DNA of 22,035 nt. It comes from Ruminococcaceae bacterium UBA1404. GTDB lineage: Bacteria; Bacillota; Clostridia; Oscillospirales; Ruminococcaceae. The notes under the pieces are model-generated. The model did no database searches. It was not told the origin of the DNA and saw only the letters and a list, made by a program, of their open reading frames with translations. A program made the position numbers and the translations under genes. The number at the start of each line of letters is the position of its first letter. Positions within the stretch are counted from its first letter, which is position 1. The DNA is taken from NCBI GenBank assembly GCA_002305075.1, contig DBQC01000020.1:1-22035 (forward strand), written 5' to 3'. Positions 1-7,537 of this stretch are shown here, one piece after another.

Positions 1-28
1 ACGAGCTACCGGACTGCTCCACTCCGCG
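1..28 (-). tRNA. Partial tRNA, probably initiator tRNA-Met (5' part only)
   Basis: On the minus strand positions 28 down to 1 read as the 5' end of a tRNA: a seven-base acceptor strand CGCGGAG, then T8 G9, then a D-arm with stem GAGC/GCTC around the loop AGTCCGGTA. This acceptor and D-arm combination is the one usual for bacterial initiator tRNA-Met. The anticodon, variable loop and T-arm lie outside the window, so the identity cannot be confirmed. A promoter sits 25 bases upstream. Confidence 0.8.
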
Positions 29-52
29 GCATTTTTATCTGGGCGCTCATCT

Positions 53-81
53 ATAATAACACAAGCACCGGAGAAATGCAA
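53..81 (-). promoter_or_regulatory. Promoter of the partial tRNA
   Basis: On the minus strand a -35 box TTGCAT (81-76) is followed by a 17-base spacer and a -10 box TATTAT (58-53). This places transcription start just upstream of the tRNA 5' end at 28. The -35 box is also one arm of a small inverted repeat (76-81 with 91-96). Confidence 0.65.
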
Positions 82-108
82 GCCCCTTTTTTGCATCAGG
101 GTAAAACC

Positions 109-145
109 CCACCGAAAGTAAGGCGGTGAGCCTTATTTTCGGTGG
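109..145. terminator. Strong 16-bp hairpin, possible terminator of the minus-strand VOC gene
   Basis: Positions 109-124 pair with 130-145 through 16 base pairs, including one G-T wobble (118/136), around the five-base loop 125-129. On the minus strand the hairpin is followed by GGGG and a short T4 run; on the plus strand there is no T run. It lies between the VOC gene and the tRNA promoter, which fits an insulating terminator for minus-strand transcripts. The weak T tract leaves this open. Confidence 0.4.
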
Positions 146-294
146 AGAAAAGTACCCCGACACTTTCCGAAACACAATTTTCCACCGCTCTCCGAAGGGT
201 TGCAGCAGGGAGCGGGGGAGGGGCGGCCAACATAGTGCCTCCGTGGTTTGGTCAGCTTTTGTGCCCGGATTTGTGCAAATGCCTAATGCAGTGC

Positions 295-696
295 TTAACG
301 CTCCTCAAAAAACTCGATTTCCTCTCCGATGGGTCCCCTGCAAAAGGCTACCCGAACCTTATAGGGGGGATCACAGGGAAGCTCTGCGTTTTTAGGTTCC
401 ATAATGACCTCATAGCCGGCCTCCCGAACCGTCTCAATACAGCGGTCCACGCTGTGGGTGAGCAGCGCAAAGTGGGCAATGCTGCCAAGCACCGGTTTAT
501 CCAGCGTGCCGTTGTCAGTGATTTCTAAGAGGCAGCTTCCGGCGGCCAACATGGCGCCCCGACGGTCAGGGGCTTCCCAGCGGCGCACGGTTTTAAGGCC
601 CAGCAGCTCGCCATAAAAGTGTAGGGCCTGCTTAAAGGCCGATTCTCCGGGGGCCTTTAGAGCAATGTGATGAGTGCCTATAATTAGCTTGGACAT
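295..696 (-). CDS. VOC family (glyoxalase/bleomycin-resistance fold) protein
   Basis: This 133-residue protein is one vicinal-oxygen-chelate (VOC) module pair, the usual length for a stand-alone glyoxalase I-like enzyme. Visible family features are the N-terminal strand with HHIAL (His9/His10), a central LLEITD strand, IAHFAL (His74) at the start of the second module, and the C-terminal EEIEFFE strand. These His and Glu positions match the usual metal ligands. The start is the second ATG (696), because GGAGGTG lies just upstream of it and overlaps the first ATG at 711. Substrate cannot be told from sequence; lactoylglutathione lyase, methylmalonyl-CoA epimerase-like or other VOC activities are possible. 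It is transcribed alone, divergent from exonuclease III. Confidence 0.82.
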   Translation of the reverse strand: MSKLIIGTHHIALKAPGESAFKQALHFYGELLGLKTVRRWEAPDRRGAMLAAGSCLLEITDNGTLDKPVLGSIAHFALLTHSVDRCIETVREAGYEVIMEPKNAELPCDPPYKVRVAFCRGPIGEEIEFFEER

Positions 697-734
697 TGCG
701 TCCACCTCCATGGGGTTATTTAATCTTTTAATTC

Positions 735-743
735 ATTATAGCA
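735..743 (-). promoter_or_regulatory. Extended -10 promoter for the VOC gene
   Basis: On the minus strand TGC precedes a perfect TATAAT (740-735), giving an extended -10 (TGnTATAAT). The -35 position is poor, as is common for extended -10 promoters. It lies about 40 bases upstream of the VOC start codon. Confidence 0.55.
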
Positions 744-802
744 TAGTCTGGGATCAGATTTGTTTATACTTGGAATATTTAGGACCTCTCGCCGGCTTTT
801 GG

Positions 803-831
803 TTGTTTTGGCCTGGATTTTCCCCTATAAT
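803..831 (+). promoter_or_regulatory. Promoter of the exonuclease III gene
   Basis: TTGTTT (803-808), a 17-base spacer and a perfect TATAAT (826-831) lie about 30 bases upstream of the exonuclease start codon at 863. Confidence 0.6.
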
Positions 832-862
832 AGAACCATCTACACCCCACAGGAGGCACAGC

Positions 863-1618
863 ATGAAACTCATATCCTGGAATGTCAACGGCCTGCGCGC
901 CTGCCTCAATAAAGGTTTCCTTGAGGCGGTAAACACCCTAAACCCCGACATCCTCTGCCTGCAGGAGACCAAGATGGAGCAGGGACAAGCGCTTATCGAC
1001 CTGCCCGACTACCACGAATACTGGAATAGCGCCCAAAAAAAGGGCTACTCGGGCACCGCCGTGTTCACCAAGGAGCAGCCGCTGTCGGTTCACTACGGCA
1101 TGGGCATGGAGGAGCACGACCAGGAGGGCCGCATCATCCGGCTGGAATATCCTCGGTTTTATCTGGTCAATGTCTACACTCCCAACTCCCAGCGGGGGCT
1201 GATGCGGCTCGATTACCGTATGCGCTGGGAGGACGACTTTAGAGCCCACCTCACGGCTCTGTCGGCCACCAAACCGGTGATTGTCTGCGGCGATCTCAAT
1301 GTGGCTCACCAGGAGATCGACCTAAAAAATCCTGCATCCAACCGCCGCAATGCCGGCTTTACCGACGAGGAGCGCCAGAAGATGACCGAGCTTCTCGCCA
1401 GCGGGTTTGTGGACACCTTTCGCACCCTCTACCCCGACCGGCGGGATATCTACAGCTGGTGGAGCTACATGGGCGGAGCCCGAGCCCGCAATGTGGGCTG
1501 GCGCATCGACTACTTTTTGGCCTCTACGGCGCTTATTCCCCTCATCAAGGAGGCCGCCATCCACGATGATATCATGGGCAGCGACCACTGCCCGGTGGAG
1601 CTGCAGATCGCCCTTTAA
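863..1618 (+). CDS. exoA: Exodeoxyribonuclease III / AP endonuclease
   Basis: This 251-residue protein is an Xth/ExoA-type exonuclease III, which cuts 5' of abasic sites and removes 3' blocking groups in base excision repair. Its length is typical of the Gram-positive ExoA branch. Catalytic motifs appear in order: ISWNVNGLRA (Asn7), LQETKM (Glu34), NVYTPNSQ (Tyr), CGDLNVAH (Asp and Asn that hold metal and substrate), the YSWWSY to WRIDYFLAS stretch, and the C-terminal GSDHCPVEL (Asp-His pair). The open frame extends upstream, but the start is ATG 863, preceded by AGGAGG at a good distance and by a promoter at 803-831. The creatininase-family gene follows after 32 bases and may be co-transcribed. 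Confidence 0.95.
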   Translation: MKLISWNVNGLRACLNKGFLEAVNTLNPDILCLQETKMEQGQALIDLPDYHEYWNSAQKKGYSGTAVFTKEQPLSVHYGMGMEEHDQEGRIIRLEYPRFYLVNVYTPNSQRGLMRLDYRMRWEDDFRAHLTALSATKPVIVCGDLNVAHQEIDLKNPASNRRNAGFTDEERQKMTELLASGFVDTFRTLYPDRRDIYSWWSYMGGARARNVGWRIDYFLASTALIPLIKEAAIHDDIMGSDHCPVELQIAL

Positions 1619-1650
1619 TACATAGACCGTCCCAAAAAGGAGGACCCCCC

Positions 1651-2436
1651 ATGTACCTAAAGCATCTAAGCTACAAGCAGGCTGCCGATTACTTTGCCCG
1701 GCGGGACATTGCGGTGATTCCGGTGGGCAGCATCGAGAACCACGGTCCCCACCTTTGTCTGGGCACCGACATCATTATCCCCGAGCATATCGCCGAGGTC
1801 CTAAACCGAGAGCTGGATGTTCTCATCCTGCCCGGCCTGTCTTATGGCGTGGCCGATCATCACCATGGCTTTGTGGGTACGTTGTCCATCGGTTACGAGG
1901 GGCTCAAAATGCTCGCAGGCCGCATCACCGAGCAGCTTTATGGCTACGGTATTAGGCGGTTTGTCTTTTTAAACGGCCACGGTGGCAACGATCAGGCCCT
2001 TATGGATGTGGGCCTCATGCTCGAAGCCAAAGGCTGCATCACGGCCATTGCCAACTGGTGGCAGTTGGCAGGGCAGCTTAATCCCGATTGGGCCGGCGGC
2101 CATGGCGGCGGCGAGGAGACGGCGGCCATTATGGCTATCGACCCGGCGCTGGTATCCATGGAGCACTACCTGCCCCTGAGCCCCCAGCCGGTGTCCGACG
2201 AGCTGCCCGTGAGCGGCGTGCGCACGGTGGGCTTCGGCGGCGCCGACTTTATGGTGGCCCGCCGCTTTAAGAGCGTGACCCCCAGCGGATGGTACGGCCC
2301 CGATGACCCGAGGGAGGCAAGCGTGGAATGGGGCGAGCAGATGCTGGGCGCCGTAACCCGTCTTATTGTGGATTTTGTGGCGGCGCTTGAGCGCGCACCC
2401 CTGCCCGAGCAAACCGGTCGGGGGAATAGGTGCTAA
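1651..2436 (+). CDS. Creatininase-family amidohydrolase
   Basis: The 261-residue protein belongs to the creatininase family (metal-dependent amidohydrolases that include creatininase and MftE-like peptidases). The metal-site motifs are all present: GSIENHGPH (Glu29, His31), LGTD (Asp40), ADHHHGF near residue 70, FLNGHGGN (His110, Asn113) and GGHGGGEET (His151, Glu155/Glu156). The substrate cannot be read from sequence. An AAGGAGGA ribosome binding site lies eight bases upstream of ATG 1651. It follows exoA closely; the functional link, if any, is unclear. A promoter and lysine riboswitch begin soon after its stop. Confidence 0.85.
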   Translation: MYLKHLSYKQAADYFARRDIAVIPVGSIENHGPHLCLGTDIIIPEHIAEVLNRELDVLILPGLSYGVADHHHGFVGTLSIGYEGLKMLAGRITEQLYGYGIRRFVFLNGHGGNDQALMDVGLMLEAKGCITAIANWWQLAGQLNPDWAGGHGGGEETAAIMAIDPALVSMEHYLPLSPQPVSDELPVSGVRTVGFGGADFMVARRFKSVTPSGWYGPDDPREASVEWGEQMLGAVTRLIVDFVAALERAPLPEQTGRGNRC

Positions 2437-2454
2437 CTTTTTTGCCCCACTGGC

Positions 2455-2490
2455 TTTACAAGCCTTTCGCCCCTATGTTATGATAGGGGC
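2455..2490 (+). promoter_or_regulatory. Promoter of the lysine-riboswitch operon with overlapping inverted repeat
   Basis: TTTACA (2455-2460), an 18-base spacer and TATGAT (2479-2484), the latter preceded by TGT (extended -10), form a good promoter. It would start transcription about 45 bases before the lysine aptamer. A seven-base inverted repeat GCCCCTA/TAGGGGC (2469-2475 with 2484-2490) straddles the -10 box. That could be an operator, or the remains of a creatininase-gene terminator without a T run. Confidence 0.55.
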
Positions 2491-2534
2491 AATCACGGCG
2501 CCTGTTTGCCGGGGTTATAAAACTAAATATTAAA

Positions 2535-2688
2535 AATAGAGGAGCGGGGACGAAGAGTAGCCGGGGGAGGAGACATCCTGTGAAGCCTGTGAAAGGCCAA
2601 CCGCCGAAGCACTGCCGTGGTAGCGGCAGGAGCTGGGTGTAGCCGGAATACGGTTGCAACTCCTGTTTTAACGAACAGAGGTGCTATT
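2535..2688 (+). ncRNA. Lysine riboswitch (L-box) aptamer
   Basis: The segment matches the lysine riboswitch layout. P1 is formed by AATAG (2535-2539) and CTATT (2684-2688). Next to it are the conserved AGAGGAGCG with the AGTAGCC strand, the GGGAGGAGA segment, the core CCGCCGAAGC, a GC-rich P4 arm ending in GAGCTGGGTG, the GGAATACGG loop segment, and the closing ACAGAGGTGC. A terminator directly downstream (2712-2740) makes this a transcription-attenuation design, expected to switch off expression when lysine is abundant. It controls the APC permease and probably the amidohydrolase after it. This is a recognition from conserved segments, not a covariance-model score. Confidence 0.88.
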
Positions 2689-2711
2689 ATGAAGAAACAG
2701 ACATGATTCTG

Positions 2712-2740
2712 AAGGGTTGCACACTGGGCAGCCCTTTTTT
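2712..2740 (+). terminator. Riboswitch-controlled intrinsic terminator
   Basis: AAGGGTTGC (2712-2720) pairs with GCAGCCCTT (2728-2736) around a seven-base loop, and the 3' arm runs into six T residues (2735-2740). It lies between the lysine aptamer and the permease start, as expected for the off-state of the expression platform. Confidence 0.85.
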
Positions 2741-2797
2741 GCTTGTCCTGAAAAGGGGCGCGGCGGCCCCAAATCTATATAAAAAGGAGAGTATGTT

Positions 2798-4204
2798 ATG
2801 TCACGCACTACACAGCTTGCCAAGCTGCGCGCCATGCAGAGTGACCAGACCGAGTTTAATCGGGTTATTGGCGTGTTTGGCGGTGTGAGCATCATTGGCG
2901 GCATTATGATTGGTTCGGGTATCTTCTACCTTGGCTCACTGGTGCTCAAGCGGGCCGGTATGAGCATGGGCCTTGCGCTGCTCTGTTGGGTGGTGGGCGG
3001 TCTTGTCACGCTGCTGTCCGGCCTGTGCTACGCCGAAATGGGAGCCATGCTGCCCCGAGCCGGCGGTGCCTATGTCTACCTGCGGGAGGCTTATAGCCCG
3101 GCGCTGGCCTTTATGAGCGGATTTTCTGCGCTGTTTATCAGCTCCTCGGGCTCTATTACCGGTCTGGCTCTGGCTCTTGCCAGCGTGATCGCCGGCTTTG
3201 TGCCCGCCCTTGGCGGTACGGTGGCCCAAAAATCGGTGGCCATCGGCTTTATCATATTTCTAACCATACTTAACATCTTAGGCGTTAAGATTGGCTCGGT
3301 TATTCAGAATGTATTTATGGTAGCCAAGCTGGTGCCCATTGTGATTATTATTGCCCTCGGGCTCTTTATGGGCAATGTGACCCCCAACCTTTCGATCATG
3401 CCCGTATCCAGCCCCGACCCGGGCAGCTGGCTGCGCATGTTGGCGCTGGGCGTGGTGGCCACCCTCTGGGCTTACGAGGGCTGGGTCAACCTCAATACGG
3501 TGACCGAGGAGATTAAAAACCCCGAGAAAAACCTGCCCCGGGCCATTGTGCTGGCCATTGTGATGGTCATGGTGATCTATGTGCTGTTTAACTTCTGCAT
3601 CTACCGCACTCTGCCCTTTGACCTCATCGACAGCCGCATCAATGCCACCCCCGCCGACAACTACATGGGCACCCTCACCGCCGAGACTCTCATGGGCGGC
3701 TTTGGGCGCACGCTGGTGGGCGTAGGTATGCTGGTGTCTATGTTCGGCTCTCTCAACGGCTGCATCATGGTGTTTCCCCGCAACTATTACGCCATGGCTC
3801 AGGACGGCGCCATGTTCAAGTCCTTTGGCCGGCTGCATCCCACCTATAAAACCCCGGTCAACGCCCTTATAGCGTCGGGCGTTATCTCCTGCGCACTGGT
3901 GCTGCTCAACGACCTCAACCAGATTACCAGCCTTGTGGTGTTTAGCGGCATGATTTATAAAACCCTCATTTTTGCAGCGGTTATTTTGTTCCGTCGCCGT
4001 TTCCCCGAACTCAAGCGCCCCTACAAGGTAGTGGGCTACCCCTGGCTGGTCTATATCACCATCGCCATCTCGACCGCGCTCATGGTCAACACCCTGTTCG
4101 ACGACCCCGTCACCTCCATCACCGGCCTTGTGGTGCCCGCCATCGGCTATGTGGTATATAAGATCTCGGTGCGCAGGGAGGCCATGTCGGACAATCAGGC
4201 TTAA
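2798..4204 (+). CDS. APC-superfamily amino acid permease, predicted lysine transporter
   Basis: This 468-residue membrane protein is an APC-superfamily permease of the LAT/SteT-like branch, with about twelve hydrophobic segments. Typical motifs are the first membrane helix GIMIGSGIF, the loop YAEMGAMLPRAGGAYVYL after helix 2, and EGWVNLNTVTEEIKNPEKNLP near the middle, which is the hallmark of L-amino-acid transporters. Sequence alone does not give the substrate, but a lysine riboswitch and terminator in its leader make lysine (or a close cationic amino acid) the likely cargo. AAGGAG (2784-2789) lies eight bases before ATG 2798. The amidohydrolase gene starts 36 bases after the stop with no terminator between, so the two probably share the lysine-controlled transcript. 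Confidence 0.9.
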   Translation: MSRTTQLAKLRAMQSDQTEFNRVIGVFGGVSIIGGIMIGSGIFYLGSLVLKRAGMSMGLALLCWVVGGLVTLLSGLCYAEMGAMLPRAGGAYVYLREAYSPALAFMSGFSALFISSSGSITGLALALASVIAGFVPALGGTVAQKSVAIGFIIFLTILNILGVKIGSVIQNVFMVAKLVPIVIIIALGLFMGNVTPNLSIMPVSSPDPGSWLRMLALGVVATLWAYEGWVNLNTVTEEIKNPEKNLPRAIVLAIVMVMVIYVLFNFCIYRTLPFDLIDSRINATPADNYMGTLTAETLMGGFGRTLVGVGMLVSMFGSLNGCIMVFPRNYYAMAQDGAMFKSFGRLHPTYKTPVNALIASGVISCALVLLNDLNQITSLVVFSGMIYKTLIFAAVILFRRRFPELKRPYKVVGYPWLVYITIAISTALMVNTLFDDPVTSITGLVVPAIGYVVYKISVRREAMSDNQA

Positions 4205-4239
4205 ATGAAATATACCCACGGAAAGGAAGGAATGCCTCT

Positions 4240-5847
4240 ATGAGACGCGCATTTATAAACGGGAAAATCTATATGAACTCCGGCCAGTTTGCCGAGGCTG
4301 TGCTGGTGGAGGACGGCGTGATTACGGCCGTCGGCCGCACCAGTGAGATTGAGCTCATCGCCGGGGACGCCGAGAGGGTCGACTTAGAGGGTCGCACCAT
4401 GCTGCCCGGATTTAACGACAGCCACTGCCACTTTTACAGCGTGGGAGTCTCGCTGACCTCGCTGATGATGCTGGGCTGCACCTCTATTGCTCAGTGCATC
4501 GAGGAGGGCCGCCGCTTCATCGAGCGAAATCAGGTAGCCCCCGGTCGCCTGATCTCGGGCCGCGGCTGGAACCAGGACTACTTCACTGACGAAAACCGCA
4601 TGCTGGACCGCCACGACCTCGATAAAATCTCCACCGAGCACCCCATTGTGGTGCGCCGGGCCTGCGGTCATGTGGCCAGCTGCAACAGCCTAGCCTTAGA
4701 GCGGGCGGGCATTACCACCGATACGCCCGTGCCCGACGGCGGCGAAATTCGCCGGGACGCCCAGGGCAATTTGAGCGGTATCCTCACCGAGAACGCCATC
4801 GCCTTGCTCGACTGCCTCGAGGAGCCCCCCACCGACGAGGAGATGGAGCGCACGCTGCGGGCCGCCATGGCCTACGCCGCCAGCCACGGCATCACCTCGG
4901 TGCACACAAACGATGTGAAAAACGACAATGCCGAGCGCATGCTAAGCCTATGGAACCGCTTGACCGAGCGGGGCGAAAGCACGGTGCGGGCCTATCACCA
5001 GTGCTGCTTTACCAACATCGAGGGCCTGCGCAGCTTTATCGATGCCGGGTACAAAACCGGTCAGGGCAGCGACATGAACCGCATCGGCCCCATCAAGCTG
5101 TTTATCGACGGCTCGCTGGGCGCCCGCACGGCCGTTACCCGCCAGCCCTATGCCGACGACCCCAGAACCACCGGCGTGCTCTGTCTGACCCAGGCCCAGC
5201 TTGACGAGCTGGTGCGCACCGCCCACGAGAGTGGTTTTCAGGTGGCGACCCACGCCATTGGCGACGGCGGCATCGACATGGTGCTCAAAAGCTACGAGCA
5301 GGTTATCGGCCAAGGCCCCAACACCCTGCGCCACGCCATTATCCACTGCCAGATTACCGATATGCCGCTGTTAGAGCGCTTTAAGCGCAGCGACATCACT
5401 GCCCAGGTGCAGCCCATTTTCCTCCACTACGATATGCAAATTGTAGAGGACCGGGTGGGCCACGATCTGGCCATGACCTCCTATGCCTTTAACACCATGG
5501 ATGAACTGGGTATCCATGTGGCCTACGGCACCGACTCCCCGGTTGAGGACCTGCACACCATAAACAACCTCCACTGTGCTGTCAACCGCCAGAACCTAAA
5601 GCGCCAGCCGGCCGAGGGCTTTAATCCCGCCGAGTGTGTGACGCTTGAGCAGGCCATCGACAACTACACCATCGGCTCGGCCTACGCCAGCTTCGACGAG
5701 GACAAAAAGGGCCGCATTCAGCCCGGCTACCTGGCCGATTTCTGCGTGCTGGACAGGGATATCTTCGCCATCGATACCTCGGAGATCATGGATGTTCGGG
5801 TGGACATGACCATCCTAGGCGGCCGGACAGTTTATACCCGGGCCTAA
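4240..5847 (+). CDS. YtcJ-like amidohydrolase
   Basis: The 535-residue protein is a metal-dependent amidohydrolase of the YtcJ branch, with the composite beta-sandwich plus TIM barrel and the usual length. Seen motifs: the sandwich start with DGVITAVG, LPGFNDSHCHF (metal HxH, His62 and His64), SGRGWNQDYF, KLFIDGSLGARTA, the HAIGDGGID strand, RHAIIHCQ (metal His region) and YGTDSPVEDL (catalytic Asp). Known relatives hydrolyse amide or N-acyl bonds; the true substrate is unknown. The position directly behind a lysine-riboswitch permease suggests a lysine-related amide or N-acyl derivative, but this is inference. GGAAGGA precedes ATG 4240. A strong terminator follows 11 bases after the stop. 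Confidence 0.9.
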   Translation: MRRAFINGKIYMNSGQFAEAVLVEDGVITAVGRTSEIELIAGDAERVDLEGRTMLPGFNDSHCHFYSVGVSLTSLMMLGCTSIAQCIEEGRRFIERNQVAPGRLISGRGWNQDYFTDENRMLDRHDLDKISTEHPIVVRRACGHVASCNSLALERAGITTDTPVPDGGEIRRDAQGNLSGILTENAIALLDCLEEPPTDEEMERTLRAAMAYAASHGITSVHTNDVKNDNAERMLSLWNRLTERGESTVRAYHQCCFTNIEGLRSFIDAGYKTGQGSDMNRIGPIKLFIDGSLGARTAVTRQPYADDPRTTGVLCLTQAQLDELVRTAHESGFQVATHAIGDGGIDMVLKSYEQVIGQGPNTLRHAIIHCQITDMPLLERFKRSDITAQVQPIFLHYDMQIVEDRVGHDLAMTSYAFNTMDELGIHVAYGTDSPVEDLHTINNLHCAVNRQNLKRQPAEGFNPAECVTLEQAIDNYTIGSAYASFDEDKKGRIQPGYLADFCVLDRDIFAIDTSEIMDVRVDMTILGGRTVYTRA

Positions 5848-5858
5848 AACCCCACAAC

Positions 5859-5885
5859 AAAGCGCCCCCAGTCGGGGGCGCTTTT
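5859..5885. terminator. Bidirectional terminator between convergent operons
   Basis: AAAGCGCCCCC (5859-5869) pairs with GGGGGCGCTTT (5874-5884) around the four-base loop 5870-5873. T runs lie on both sides (CTTTT on plus; CTTTG then TT on minus). It closes the lysine-riboswitch operon on plus and the ABC transporter operon on minus. Confidence 0.85.
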
Positions 5886-5914
5886 AATTTTGCCAAAGCG
5901 GCGGGCTTGGTCTG

Positions 5915-7537
5915 TTAGCGTCTACCGGCCTTGCCCGTGGTCAGTTGTATGAGGTCGGTGTGGTGCAGCACATCGCGGCTTAAATAGGCAAACAGCAGTG
6001 CGGCGATAAGCTCATAAACGGTCAGCAGCAATCCGGGCACCACAAGGGTCTTGCCCCAGCCGGGATTGCTCATCGACAGCATCATAATGCCCATCAGTCC
6101 GGGCAGAATGGCCGCCACCCCAATGAGCAGATAAATGATCATGAGCAGCCCTCGGTTGATGGTGGCGCCAAAAAACCGCAGCCCCCAAACATTGATGCCC
6201 AGCAGCATGATGCAAAACCCGGTGTTGGCCAGAATAGCCGCTATCAATGTAATAGGGGAGATTCTTAGCATGATGCCTACCACCGTGTAAATCAGCACCG
6301 ACTCGGCCAGCGCCTTAAGCGCCGCAAAGCCGTTATTGTAGATAAGCTTTTGCATGGGCGAATCGGGGATGAGAAAGATGTAGTGGTGGGTCAGCTCCCG
6401 GATGGGGCCGGTGACCATCATAAAGGACAGCTGCATATAGAGGGTGGCCACAAAAGTAAAGAGCAGCGCCTCGATGGGTGGCACCGACCGGCTGTTAATA
6501 AAGGTCATGCCGGCGGCGATAAACAAAATGGTAAAGGAATAGGTATCCAGCACCACAAAACGGTTTGTGCGCATGGCCTCCCGCAGGTGGCGGCCCATCA
6601 GTGCGCTGGCTCCCCAGCCCTGAACACCGCTGCCCCGGCCCTTGATGCCGCCTCCCCGGCGCAAAGCCGGATCGTTGGGGTCACCCATTTTGCGGGCCTC
6701 CCGCAGTGCGGCCGAGGTCTCGGTGGCCACCAGAACATCCTCGTAGTAGTGGCGGCCGTGGCGGCCCAGCAGTATCACGGTGCTCACAAAGAGTAGCAGA
6801 TTAAGCGAAAAAAGCCCCAGTCCCACCAGAGGTCGTCCCGCCAATATGGCGCTCAGGCCCCCCGCCGTCCATCCGGCGATGGGAATGAGATAAGCATAGG
6901 TGGAGTTGAGAACGCCCAGCACAGCCCAAGCCCCCTGCTCCATGATGGCGGCCGAGCCCATTACAACCAGCGGCAGCAGCAGCGCAGCACCCAGCCCTTG
7001 GACCAACATCTTGCGCCGGGGGCTGCCGTGGCTAAAGCTATACAGCAGCACCGCCAGACCCTGAGCGGCCACCATGCTGAGAGCGTAGCCGAAAAAGAGC
7101 GAGAACGCCGCAGACCAGCCCACGCCAAAAAAGTTTTGCAAGTTGACAATCTGCGCCAGAATGGCCAGGCCGCCAAACAGGGCCATGCCCGCCTGTCGCA
7201 CCATGCCATAGAACAAAATGTGGGTGGGGCTTAAAGGCGAAACAAATAAAAGGTTGACATCCGACATGGCAAAAAAGCTGCCACCGGTATCCAGCCCTTT
7301 AAGCGCGGTGCTTATCACCATGAACAAAATAAGTGCAAAGGTGCCGGCGCAAAGGGTTTCGAGGGGATAGGGCAGCAACTTGCCCATGCTGCCGGTCGGC
7401 AACCGAGCCGTCATGGTAGCGCTGCCCAACACGCCCACAATGAGCAGCGCATAAAAGGCCGTGAGCACCGGCTTGTTTTTGAGCTCATTCAGGGTGTTTT
7501 TTATCGAGGTCGCCGTGAGATAAACTAAAGCCTCCAT
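5915..7537 (-). CDS. ABC transporter permease, putative ABC exporter family
   Basis: This 540-residue protein is almost wholly hydrophobic, with roughly a dozen membrane segments. It has a polar stretch rich in Gly and Arg near the middle (about residues 275-315, GDPNDPALRRGGG and on). It fits the large 'putative ABC exporter' permease type of Firmicutes, which pairs with a separate ATPase. The gene begins at ATG 7537, whose A is the last base of the upstream ATPase stop (TGATG arrangement), so the two are translationally coupled. The exported substrate is unknown. The bidirectional terminator at 5859-5885 ends the transcript. Confidence 0.85.
   Translation of the reverse strand: MEALVYLTATSIKNTLNELKNKPVLTAFYALLIVGVLGSATMTARLPTGSMGKLLPYPLETLCAGTFALILFMVISTALKGLDTGGSFFAMSDVNLLFVSPLSPTHILFYGMVRQAGMALFGGLAILAQIVNLQNFFGVGWSAAFSLFFGYALSMVAAQGLAVLLYSFSHGSPRRKMLVQGLGAALLLPLVVMGSAAIMEQGAWAVLGVLNSTYAYLIPIAGWTAGGLSAILAGRPLVGLGLFSLNLLLFVSTVILLGRHGRHYYEDVLVATETSAALREARKMGDPNDPALRRGGGIKGRGSGVQGWGASALMGRHLREAMRTNRFVVLDTYSFTILFIAAGMTFINSRSVPPIEALLFTFVATLYMQLSFMMVTGPIRELTHHYIFLIPDSPMQKLIYNNGFAALKALAESVLIYTVVGIMLRISPITLIAAILANTGFCIMLLGINVWGLRFFGATINRGLLMIIYLLIGVAAILPGLMGIMMLSMSNPGWGKTLVVPGLLLTVYELIAALLFAYLSRDVLHHTDLIQLTTGKAGRR

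Noticed and set aside
150..294. G-rich stretches suggesting a T-box or other leader RNA
   Set aside because: No conserved T-box, specifier or other riboswitch core could be found on either strand.
142..528. Plus-strand 128-codon frame over the VOC gene
   Set aside because: It lies antisense to a clear VOC gene and crosses the strong hairpin; no binding site or motif supports it.
3278..4219. Long minus-strand open frame (313 codons) opposite the permease gene
   Set aside because: It is very rich in His and Gly, as expected of the antisense of a hydrophobic GC-rich gene; the plus-strand permease is certain.
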